A DNA stretch of 36,729 nt from contig BFEA01000137.1 of assembly GCA_003427395.1 (NCBI GenBank), positions 2,908,069 to 2,944,797 of the forward strand, in the 5' to 3' direction. The notes under the pieces were generated by a model that saw only the letters and a program-made list of their open reading frames with translations, did not search any database and was not told where the DNA came from. Of the stretch, positions 9,891 to 18,479 are shown in pieces. The DNA is from Chara braunii (Eukaryota; Streptophyta; Charophyceae; Charales; Characeae). The position numbers were made by a program, and so were the translations under genes. The first letter of the stretch is position 1. Each line of letters begins with the position of its first letter.

Positions 9891-10911
9891 GATTACTTTG
9901 GAGCGATAGTCCACTATCTGGATATAGGGAGAGACCTGCAACAGAAAGTTAAAGAAGCCTATGACCCTATTTATAGTGATCTCCTTAAGAGAGTTAAGGA
10001 GTCTCTAGAGTCTGAGCCAGATTACCGCACTACAAATGGGCTACTATTCGAAAAGACTAACATAGTTGACCATCTGTGCGTTCCTAACAGTGAAGAGATC
10101 CGTAGTTCGATCTTAGGGGAATGCCACGCTACAGAGGGACATTTTGGTTGGCAAAAGACGTTAGCCAACCTCATGCGCGCGTATACTTGGCCTGGCATGA
10201 AGGCTGACTCCATAGAGTATGTACGCAGCCCCTCTTGGTCTTCTCAGACCCTTGCCTATTCCCGATGGGCCAGGAGACTTTGTATCCATCGACTTCATGG
10301 ATGCTAAGGTCAGGAGTCGACATGGCAAGAGCCAAGTCATGGTGATAGTTGATAGATTTAGTAAGTATGCAGGGTTTGTTCCTTCACCTTCAGAGGCACG
10401 AACAGATTTAGTGATTCAAAAGTTTTTCAATTATTGGGTCAGTGAACATGGTTTACCGCTTTCTATAGATAGTGATAGAGATACCAGGTTCACTAGTCAG
10501 AACTGGCAGAAGTTGATGAGAGTTTACGAATCTAAATTGTTGATCCCATCTGGCCGTCACCCAGAGACCAACGGTCAGACTGAGCAGATGAACAAAGTCC
10601 TGCAGCAGGTTCTGAGAATGTACATTCGACCCGACCAAGTTATCTGGGATGAGATGCTCCCAAAGGTAGCCAGTGCCTATAACAACAGCGTGGACTTAGC
10701 CACTTGTCGCACTCCCAACGAATTGCGTAAGTCCTTTAGACCGCGTAGACCGTTTGAGGAACTCAACCGGGATCAGATTCAAAGGCTACCGCCCAGAACT
10801 AGGGAGTTCGCGATACAGCATAAGAAAGAAATTGCTACCGTAGTAGAGAACCTCAGGAAGGTCCAGCACAGAATGATTGAGCAAGCCAATAAGCACCGTC
10901 GCCCATCATAG
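9891..10911 (+). pseudogene. pol: Element A integrase (zinc region plus D,D-35-E core)
   Basis: The N-terminal part shows the histidines of the integrase zinc domain (ECHATEGHFGW, YTWPGMK), but the text jumps from EYVR straight to GLLRPLPIPDGP with a frame change near 10220. The CxxC half of the HHCC motif is therefore missing. The catalytic core is open from 10219: Asp at 10291-10293 (SIDFMD), Asp at 10474-10476 in SDRD (normally SDRG), and Glu at 10582-10584 (NGQTEQ), with exactly 35 residues between the last two. A TAG at 10909-10911 interrupts the frame, which then continues into the GPY/F-like and chromodomain parts. All three core carboxylates remain, but zinc-ligand loss and frame breaks make activity unlikely. 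Confidence 0.92.
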
Positions 10912-11379
10912 TTCCAAGTCGGCGACTTAGTCTGGGTCGAGTCTAAGGAATTTGCCCTTGAGGAAAACATCTCGCAGAAACCGTTACATGCGTATAGGGG
11001 ACCGTGGCCAGTCTCAGAAGTTAAGGGCAGAGAGGATGGACCATCCTACACAGTCGAGATTCAAGCACACCTCCACACCTACCGAGTCTTTCATGCGTCA
11101 AAGTTGCTCCCTTGTACCATAAGTCAACAGTTTCCCTCACGGAGGTCCATGATCCCTCCGGACATGGATGGAAAGTACGACATTGACAGCATCGTAGGTG
11201 AAGATGTGTTCAGAACCGGAGGTAGGGGTCGTCCACAGAAAGAATATAAGGTCAGGTTCGCTTTTCAGGAACCAGAGGACAACCGCTGGTTTACACGAAC
11301 AGAACTGCTTGAGACCGCTCCCGATGTAGTTCGCGCCTCCGAGAGAGATAGAAAAGGAAAAGGTCCTGCCTTGGACTGA
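10912..11379 (+). pseudogene. pol: Element A integrase C-terminus and chromodomain-like tail
   Basis: In the same frame as the integrase core, past the stop at 10909-10911, the text reads through FQVGDLVWVES and LHAYRGPWPVSEV, a GPY/F-type module. It continues into YDIDSIVGEDVF, then KEYKVRF, NRWFTRTELLE and a basic tail ending at 11379. The hydrophobic pattern fits a chromodomain, which in chromoviruses directs integration to modified chromatin. The aromatic cage is not fully recognisable, so chromodomain-like is safer than an exact call. This places element A among chromodomain Ty3/gypsy elements. Confidence 0.75.
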
Positions 11380-11629
11380 AGTATTCTCGGAGGACCTCGA
11401 ATTTAGGCCGGCGGGAGTGAAACGGTTTTTCACCTTTGCAGTAACAGATGCAGATCCCAGGGATCGATCCCTAAACCACGCCTTACCTGTGTACAGTATT
11501 AAGTCGACCCCTGTGTGTGTTTGAACCCGTGACCTGTGTTTTGGTAGTTGACTGTAGTCTGTCGTAGGTCTGTGTAGCTGTAGGGGTTCGATCTGTAGGT
11601 CTGTCGAGTAGGGGTCATAGTTGTACAGA

Positions 11630-11723
11630 GGTCATAGCTATAGCAATTCTGAAAGGTCAAGGGTCGTAGCTGCTACAGTCCTGAAAGGTCAAGGTCATAG
11701 CTGCGACATTTCCGAAAGGCCAA
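11630..11723 (+). repeat. 31-32-bp tandem repeat in the probable LTR
   Basis: Three units start at 11630, 11662 and 11693, each of the form GGTCATAGCTG followed by TCCTGAAAGGTCAA, with a partial unit upstream at about 11612. Confidence 0.8.
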
Positions 11724-11914
11724 GTTCACAGACTTCCGGTGCCCTTTCAAGAGTTTCTCACGTTTAGTCAGAGGCAAGTGGGCAAGTGGTGAGTCCAACT
11801 TTGCTTAGTCAGCGGTACCCAGTCCCAGTCCTACTTTGTACAGTCAGCAAGTACCATGAGGGACTGTGTGCACCATGGGCCGGTGGAAAAGGGCAGACCA
11901 GCGACTTACAAAAG

Positions 11915-11921
11915 TATAAAT
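11915..11921 (+). promoter_or_regulatory. TATA box of the probable LTR
   Basis: TATAAAT sits in AAAGTATAAATCAAG, about 500 bp into the probable LTR, where an LTR promoter would be expected. Transcription start would be roughly 25-35 bp downstream. Confidence 0.45.
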
Positions 11922-12350
11922 CAAGAGGCAGCGTCCAGCCATTCATTCATTCCTGCGTGAGCCATGCGGAAGTGCTGCCCAGGCGTCTTGTGCGAGGTGG
12001 TCTGCAGATGCCCGAGGTCGAAGTGGGCTGAAGGGAGATAGTTCGTCCATAGCCAGCAGTAGTAGAGCGGCCATAGCTGCTGTAGCTTAGAGGTCAAGTT
12101 CAGTATGTGTGTTTATGGTACCGAGTGAGTATGCATGGGATATCCAGGGAGATCCAGTGTGACATGCGTTTGAACAGTTAAGATGAAGAGGGATGAGTCA
12201 GCTCTCAGGCACCATAGCCGAACTGAAGCGAGTTTGTATCTGAACTGTGTGTTCAACTTGAATATCTCTCAGCTTTGTGTAGGCGCACAGCGCCAGTTTG
12301 GATCCCCATCTGTTTGCATGCATGTGAAGTGAAGAAGAAAGTGAGTCTGA

Positions 12351-12478
12351 TTGCACAAACAAACAGACAAACAAACAAACAAACAAACAAACAAACAAAC
12401 AAACAAAAACAAAAACAAAAACAAACAAACAAACAAACAAAAACAACACCGGAAAAAAAAAAAAAAAGAAAAAAAAAA
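12351..12478. repeat. (CAAA)n microsatellite and A-rich tract
   Basis: CAAACAAA repeats with a few CAAAAA variants run to about 12445, followed by an A-rich tract (12456-12478). Reading frames across it (FVCLFVCL on minus, KQTNKQTN on +) are artefacts. Confidence 0.95.
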
Positions 12479-12479
12479 A

Positions 12480-13146
12480 CTATGCTAACGGAACAGTTGG
12501 TCAGAACTTCCACACTAATTCTCGTGGACTGGCATAACTCCCGACAGCCTCCCCTCGTTGTGTATAATAATACTATAATTGCAATTTTCGAAGTTGCAAA
12601 CAACTTTTGGAGATGAATCTTGCTTGCCGAAGCAAAGTGCAATGAAGATCCAGTGTGTAAGAAAGAACATCCAGGAGGCTCATGCAACGTACCAAGAGAC
12701 AGTAATCATACAAAGAGGCAACATCATCATCAACACAACTTCAACAATATTTTGACTCGTTTTGAGTGAAACACTCGTTGGTAAAAATTCCGTAAAATGT
12801 TACTAAAAACATGGATTATAGAAAACGATGAAGCCACATCAGATTTCCTCACAGAATTGAAGATAAAAAAAGAAAATAACAGAATCAGATTAAGGCACCC
12901 CCCTTTAAGCCCCTTTAGCCCCTTTAAGAACAATTACACAACACCCCCTTCTTCCCCTTGACAGCCAAGACTCGAAAAAAGAAAAGAGCCCGGATTTAGG
13001 CTCCTCTGGGCATGCACAGAAACCCCCCCACCCCACAACAGAAAAAAAGAGAAAAGACGCCACTTATTCCCATGCACAGGTGCCCTAGGTGTCAAACCCC
13101 CCGGTGACTTGCCCGGTTGCCTGGCCTGCACTGCACGGTCAGGTAG

Positions 13147-13150
<4 letters not shown>
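12480..13150. other. Intergenic AT-rich sequence
   Basis: I see no gene here. C-rich blocks near 12900-12960 and 13021-13035 are the only notable feature. Confidence 0.5.

Positions 13151-13151
<1 letters not shown>

Positions 13152-13215
<64 letters not shown>
13152..13215. repeat. Compound (TC)n(TG)n microsatellite
   Basis: About 44 bp of TC dinucleotides pass directly into about 20 bp of TG dinucleotides. Confidence 0.97.
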
Positions 13216-13216
<1 letters not shown>

Positions 13217-13431
13217 ACCCCTATAACAATGCTTGTGGTTGAATTTGTATGTCATGCGATGTTGAGCGCGGTTCCCGGCACGTGAGACCCTCACCACCAA
13301 TGGAAAGCGACAAGGTATTTATCAAAAAAAAAAAAAGAAAAGAGAAAGGAGGGAGAGGAGCAAGCACAATTGGCAGATAAGTTATACTCTATAGAGTTAT
13401 GAACATATAACCTTGAGTGAAAAGAAAAAAG

Positions 13432-13434
<3 letters not shown>

Positions 13435-13484
<50 letters not shown>
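13435..13484. repeat. (GA)n microsatellite
   Basis: About 50 bp of uninterrupted GA dinucleotides, flanked by A-rich sequence. Confidence 0.97.
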
Positions 13485-13485
<1 letters not shown>

Positions 13486-13610
13486 CCTTCAGGCAAAAAC
13501 AATAGTAATAGTAGCAAAAATAAAAAAAATAAAAAAACATTAAAATAATACAAGAGAAAAGAATCCTTCAGGCCATTGCAAATGGAATGTTCCTGGAAAG
13601 TAACTATTAC

Positions 13611-13694
13611 CTTAGCTTTCATCTCATTGCGGATAAAATCGTCGAGAGTTGGTCTGGCTGTGTCTGGATAGAGAGTCATAACAAGCTCCTTGAA
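13611..13694 (-). other. Exon-like segment, unknown product
   Basis: On the minus strand, 84 nt (28 codons) read FKELVMTLYPDTARPTLDDF followed by IRNEMKAK. The 5' edge follows AAGGCAG preceded by a pyrimidine-rich stretch, like a splice acceptor. The 3' edge is GCTAAG/GTAATA, like a donor. Composition and phase look like an internal exon, but no neighbour exon was identified and I do not recognise the protein. It could be chance. Confidence 0.28.
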
Positions 13695-13699
13695 CTGCC

Positions 13700-14090
13700 T
13701 TCATCATTTTTAAAGTGACAAGGGGAGGAAAGAAATGCAAACAAAACAAAAAAAAAAGGAAGCAAGGCAGGGAAGGTAAATACTAAATAGTACTCCATAC
13801 CACAATCAGCACTGGCCCTCAAGGGGCTCAACCAATAACCACGTCTTCTCATTTTCTTTTCGAAATATAGCAATATTCCTATCATGCCAATGGCATATCC
13901 TTTTTTTTTTTTTTCGGTCACAAGTCCACTATCCTGGCGGTGGCAAGAGAGCCGGGATTGAGGTCTTGGCTATCGGGATGCTACAGCTATTGGTGGGGAG
14001 GGGCAAGCATCTCCTCCTTTTTTCCCCCCCCATCTTTTTCATCACCCTTGCCATTAGCATGTCGCATGCTACAGGAACTTAAAACCAGTC
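13700..14090. other. No gene seen
   Basis: Mixed sequence with T and C homopolymer runs (13900-13914 and 14024-14031). Nothing recognisable is present. Confidence 0.5.
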
Positions 14091-14111
14091 ATGGTTTTGT
14101 GTGATCAACAG

Positions 14112-14342
14112 GCACAGTTGAAGGATGACCTGACATGGAAACCATGGGAGCTGATCAGCGAGATTCCCTACCAATTACTGGGCCACAAGGACGAAGTGGA
14201 CAGAATTGCATTTAGCACTACAGCCTTCATGAGGGAAAAACTGATGGGCACCAACGAAGAGGAGGCCCTCAACAAGTTGAAGAAGGAAAAGGAGGAGACG
14301 GGGGAGAAGAGAACGGAAACGAAGAAGATAGGCCAACTGTAA
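14112..14342 (+). other. Possible terminal exon, unknown product
   Basis: After GATCAACAG (acceptor-like), an open frame gives AQLKDDLTWKPWELISEIPY, then a stretch with DEVDRIAFSTTAFMREKLM, and ends in a highly charged KLKKEKEETGEKRTE tail with TAA at 14340-14342. The first half looks like genuine protein and the Lys/Glu tail could be low complexity. A start at 14091 is possible without splicing. I do not recognise it. Confidence 0.28.
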
Positions 14343-14560
14343 TGACCTGCCAAACACGAACTGAGACACACAGCTGATTTTTGAGTTTTGCTCATAGAAT
14401 GAATGGCTTGCTGAGTTTCCCGCTTGCTGCTGAGTTCTCTAAGTTTGTGTGTGTGCATGCTTGCTGGACTGCATGCCTGTCTGAGTGCTTGTCGGCTTGA
14501 GTGTGTGTGTGACCCGCAAGGGCACTTGTTCATTCAGAGGCCCGAAGGGCCGGTACTTAC

Positions 14561-14660
14561 CTGTGGCCGTGACATTGAGGGTTGCAGCGGGGAAAACACT
14601 CAAGTGGCGGGGAAAGAGGCTCGCGACACATGAAGCAGCGGGAAACACTCAAGTAGCAGG
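14561..14660. repeat. 51-bp direct repeat next to a splice-donor-like site
   Basis: GCAGCGG...ACACTCAAGT occurs at 14584-14610 and again at 14635-14660 (period 51, 17 codons). On the minus strand the adjacent CAG/GTAAGTACC (exon edge 14561) is a perfect donor consensus. Confidence 0.5.
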
Positions 14661-14663
14661 TAG

Positions 14664-15089
14664 GCCGGTACCACACCAGGTAGAGGTAGATGTGCCGGGT
14701 ACTCGAGGCCGAGCAGAAGAAGACAAAAGTTGAAAAGTTGGCATTTTTAGAGGCCCAGTAGTTGTAGGCTAGGTCTAGGCAGGTACCAGTCCAAACAGTC
14801 TGAGTTTAGGGCCTGTACGGGCAATATCAGAGTCTGCAATGATGTTTCCCTCCAAAAGGGAGGAGGTACCGGTTGCTTGGAGGCCGCGCGGACTAGGAAG
14901 TCACTCGCCAAGAGGCAAGCAGGCCGCTTATCTCCAGGAGGAGCAAGGTGCTCCTCCTCATTGTCGGTGTGCAAGTTTGGCGACACACTGGTTGGAGCGC
15001 TGGCTGGAGCAGCGCTGCTGGGGATAGAGCAAGGACACGGAGAAGGAAGAAGACCAGGACTAGGAAGGGGGAGCGCCAGAGGTACTTAC
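14664..15089. other. Region between two donor-like sites, no gene assigned
   Basis: It contains a perfect 10-bp hairpin (14936-14945 and 14949-14958, loop AGG). If the minus-strand exon at 15380-15090 is real, this would hold its first intron and a second exon, but no acceptor could be chosen with confidence. Confidence 0.35.
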
Positions 15090-15380
15090 CTGGCTATGGT
15101 GGTTGCCATCTTCATCACCTTGGTGGGCACTGGAGCAGGAAGGCCCCGGTTGGGGTAGAGCTACACCAAGAAGCTTCGAGGCAGAGTCAGACATGGCGGC
15201 CTGAGCTAGAGCAGCCATAGCTGCTTTGTGTTGTCCTTTGGACAGCAGGGCGATGCCCTGGTAGTCCGCCATAGCCTCGGCCTTGGAGGAAGGAGGAAGA
15301 ACGGTGGCAATGGCTATGGTGGACCTCATGTGATACCTGCAGTAGAAGTGGGATGCAGACATTGATTCAGGTTCAGCCAT
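15090..15380 (-). CDS. Putative first exon of a spliced host or TE gene, unknown product
   Basis: An ATG at 15380-15378 opens 97 codons that run exactly into CAG/GTAAGTACC (last exon base 15090), a perfect 5' splice site. The peptide starts MAEPESMSASHFYCRYHMRS and includes an Ala-rich helical stretch around MAALAQAAMSDSASKLLG. No signal peptide, membrane segment or known motif is evident. An identical donor phrase (CAG/GTAAGTACC) on the same strand ends another possible exon at 14561, about 530 bp downstream, which supports a minus-strand transcript but could also reflect a duplicated repeat. I do not recognise the family. Confidence 0.35.
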
Positions 15381-15595
15381 TCAACATTGTTATTATTTTT
15401 TCTTGTTGGAATAGGAGGGGAAGAGATAAGGAGGAGGAGAGTGGTTGACCAAGACGAAGAGCATTATCATTGGTCTATGTTGGTGTACATCATACTCTTC
15501 TTTTTTCTTTCTTCTTCTTCTTCTTCTTTCCCTCTGTCTCCTCTCAAGTTCATTCGTTTCTTTTTGCAACTGGACGGCATTGTACTTTCTGATGA

Positions 15596-16580
15596 ATGTA
15601 TACTTCGAAATTGGCCAGGATCATAACACAATCCTCTGAGTCAATCAGCAGGCCCACATCAGGAGTAATCATCTCAACTTCAATGGAAAACCCTTCAGAT
15701 GACTATCTTGACAGTGGGCCAAGGAACAGAATAAAGCAATTCAAACCCACCACCGAAGCCGACATCCTAAAAGACATAAGAAAGCAACCCGAGATAACCT
15801 GCAAGTCTTGGAGCATCAATGGTTTAGTCTCCATCTTGGACAACCCAGTCAAGTGGGGGAACCTCAACCATCCGCTGGTTCAGACCCAACCCACCCGACA
15901 TCACTTGTCTCCAAGGAACACAACCAATAGTTATGAATGTAACAAATTGCAAAAAGCAGTAACGAGGAAGCTATCTTTTGTCAGAACTGCTTTCTGGGCC
16001 AAAGCCACAGAAAACGGTTCACCAGGAATAGCCATCCTCCTCCGCCAAAAATCAGCAGCAAGCGAAAAAATAATAATACAGAACTACGGCCAAGACAACA
16101 TGTCAAGCAGATGGATCAAAATAAACATCAAATTCAAAGCAGAAGAAATGTCCATCATAGGAATTTATGGCCCAAATCTACCACAAGATAAAACACCCTT
16201 CCTACTCACATTAGAAGAACTTATTCCCACACACACACCTTCCATTATCATGGGAGACTGAAATTTAGTGCAAAACCCCAATTTAGACGAAATATCTCAT
16301 TCTCAAGACCCCTCATCCCAATCCTACTGCACAGACCTAAATGACTTCATCGTCAGAAAGAACTTAATACCCATTCCGCCTACTACATCCGGATCTCAAA
16401 AGATATTCTTGCACTAGAAAAACCTCATTAGGCCGTACCTCTTTCTTCAGGATAAATTTTTTCCTCTCATCAGAATCGTTGACAGGTGTCATTCAAGACT
16501 GTTACATACACGATAACCCATATCATAAAGGCCTCGACCACAAAGCAATTTCCTTATCCCTTAGACTCACTAAAGAAGGT
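15596..16580 (+). pseudogene. LINE fragment: AP-type endonuclease domain
   Basis: This is the endonuclease domain of a non-LTR retrotransposon, which nicks target DNA to prime reverse transcription. The end of the domain is recognisable: WIKINIKFKAEEMSIIGIYG, then PNLPQDKTPF, SIIMGD followed by a stop where the family has GDWN or GDFN (TGA at 16259-16261), and later LDHKAISLSLRL, the usual final block with its catalytic His. Further stops and shifts lie between 16260 and 16560. No RT domain follows on this strand; instead the strand of the LINE text flips at about 16580. The N-terminal part (15596-15950) is less conserved and its start is uncertain. Confidence 0.7.
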
Positions 16581-17215
16581 TACAGCCTAGCATGTTGGTA
16601 GGAGATTTGAAAGGTGCAATATCTCTGATGTGGCTGAGAGCTACTGGGATCCAATGGACGTTGTCGTGAAGGGTTAGTCTTAGGATCCACTTGATTTGAA
16701 GGGCCTGAATTTGGCGAGCTGGGTCTATGAGTCGTAGGCCTCCTTTGCTTTTAGGGCTAATAATTATCTGCCAGGCTACCTTGTGAATGAAATGTTGTTT
16801 GTCTGGGTTGCCTATCCAGAGGAAAGCCGCTGTTTTTTTCCTCAGTTGGTTGTGGAAATCTGTCGATGGGAACCAAATGGAGGTGGCATACCACATCATG
16901 GCTAGCATGGAGTTGTTGAGGGCTAGAACTCTCCCTAGGAGAGAAGCGTGTATGGTTTTCCAGGTGTGCATTATGTTGATCATTGCTGATAGTAGAGATG
17001 CTGCCGATGTTCGGTGACAACCTTTTAGACTGAGATCTATTCCTAGGAAACAGATTGGTGAGTCAGGATTTGCCCATTGCATATCTTGAGGAGTTGATTA
17101 TGTGGGTGGAAGGAGTGATTCTGTGGTCCACCAGCCTCCAATTTTTGCCCAATTTACTTTCATTTTTTTGGCTAATTGGAAGGCTTGCATTGCTCTTGTC
17201 AAACTTTCATTAGTA
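16570..17215 (-). pseudogene. LINE fragment: region after the RT core, inverted
   Basis: On the minus strand the text KKMKVNWAKIGGWWTTESLL (about 17170-17110), then SLLGRVLALNNSMLAMMWY, LRKKTAAFLWIG, HKVAWQIIISPKSKGGLRLI and DPARQIQALQIKWI is the hallmark C-terminal part of LINE reverse transcriptases. The upstream catalytic RT core is absent. At its 5' edge the frame passes directly into gypsy element B sequence. A stop lies near 17090. It is in opposite orientation to the endonuclease piece immediately to the left and to the LINE 3' end at 22540-23265. Confidence 0.75.
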
Positions 17216-17849
17216 AGATCTGTCCAAGGAGAGATGACTGTAGAATAGTTCTTTACGAAATCCCTTTAGTAGCCGCTCATCCCTAAGAAAGATCTAACCT
17301 CAGTCACCGTCTGAGGATGCGGCCAGTCCCTAATACTAGCCACTTAGAGGCTCTGCGTTCTTCACTGTGATGGCTTTGAGGCCTCTATAGTCAAAGCGCA
17401 TCCTCAAACTTCCTCCCTTCTTCGTTACAGACAACACTGGGGATCCGAAGCGAGAAGTACTTAGGCCATATACATCCCTTTTCTGTCAGCTCCTTCAATT
17501 GTGGATAGAGTTCGTCCCTCTCGGTCGGGGCCATCCTATAGATTCTTCCCTTTGGGGTTTTACTCCCTGGAATTATTTCTAGGGCGTGGACTATCTCCCT
17601 TTCAACGACTCCTGTGGGCTTCTTGAACAGATCAGGGAACTTAGCAACGATATGCTNTATCTCTGGGGGTGTTTTAACGGCTTCCCCTTTCTCAGAGATG
17701 TAGACTAGGTACATACCCTCCTCTTGGTCTTGTTTATAGTATTTGTAGAACGTTGTTGTACATACGCACGCATAGGACTCAAACAACCTACTAGCCTTAC
17801 ACTTAGCTAGTTTAATGGTTCTCCTATCAGGCAACTCATGCTTCAGCAT
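17216..17849 (-). pseudogene. pol: Element B RT remnant with core deletion
   Basis: On the minus strand the N-terminal part of a Ty3/gypsy RT reads IVHALEIIPGSKTPKGRIYR and [20 protein letters not shown], followed in another frame by a [16 protein letters not shown]-like segment near 17360-17400. The text then jumps to SIRDWPHPQTVTEVRSFLG (about 17340-17280) and a DFVKNYSTVISP segment. Everything between, including the YxDD catalytic box, is deleted. The last gypsy residues merge into LINE sequence near 17215. Base 17657 is an N. This copy cannot encode a polymerase. Confidence 0.82.
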
Positions 17850-17951
17850 TTTCTTGTCCAGTCCAACTGGGGCTTGGCAACCTTAAGGTAGTACATTCCT
17901 AAGAGCATGTCAAATGGCAACTCGTCACTAATCTGGAACGAAATCCTATGA

Positions 17952-18179
17952 TTAAGTTCCCCTCCTCCAAAAGAGAAGGTCCAGACTACGTCCTTGACAT
18001 AGTCTTTCACACACTACTAAGCGCTCGTCGTTGGCCAAAGTAGATGCTACCGGTCTACTAAGGTGTTGTATCTGGTCCTGTAGGCGCAACCTTTCCAAGC
18101 AGTCAGAGCTTATGTAGTTCCGCGTGGAGCCGATGTCAACGAAGGCACCACATTTGCGGCCTCCTACACAAACTTCCAC
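17952..18179 (-). pseudogene. Element B retropepsin with altered active site
   Basis: The minus-strand frame contains GAFVDIGSTRNYIS followed by VASTLANDERLVV, matching the layout of the element A protease (ALIDSGATRSYIS, then VVSILADNRTMRV). The catalytic DSG triplet is DIG here, a Ser-to-Ile change (AGC to ATC on the coding strand). Aspartic proteases need D-S/T-G, so activity would be lost even without the frame breaks around it. It lies between the B gag and RT remnants in the expected order. Confidence 0.8.
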
Positions 18180-18479
18180 ACAAAATGCTCCCCTCTAGGA
18201 CCACAACTTTGTGCCACCCAGGATTCTCTAGGGTCCCTGTCTGACCACTCATTATGTGAATCCTTTAAGGCCTCAGACACATCTAATGTGCAAAGCACAT
18301 TTTGGTCCTAATGAGTCTGCGGGGTGACTAAAGAGTCATTAGCCTTGGCCAACTCATGAAGTGGGGAGGGTATTCCCACTTCACCATGAGTGGAAGCAGC
18401 TAAAACTTCCACCGGCCTCACTTGTTACCCGAGCTAGAAGCCTGGGAAGAAGGCACCCCTCCCTTAGGGGGTATCTTCT

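Larger units (their letters stand above)
11418..12356 (+). repeat. Probable 3' LTR of element A
   Basis: A purine stretch GGCGGGAG just after the last coding segment could be the polypurine tract, followed by TGAAACGG at 11418 as an LTR start. Within the region are a TATA box (11915-11921) and a 31-bp tandem repeat. The end is placed tentatively at GATTGCA, before the CAAA microsatellite. No second copy is present in the window to prove it. Confidence 0.45.

Noticed and set aside
12456-12478. A-rich tract as a retroposon poly-A tail
   Set aside because: It directly follows a CAAA microsatellite and no LINE or SINE body or target duplication could be recognised upstream.
12198-12687. Minus-strand open frames rich in FVCLFVCL
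   Set aside because: They are translations of the CAAA microsatellite and poly-A tract; no flanking coding signal.
15596-17215. Twin-priming inversion as explanation of the LINE pieces
   Set aside because: Twin priming inverts the 5' part upstream of a sense 3' part ending in poly-A. Read on either strand, the order here does not fit.
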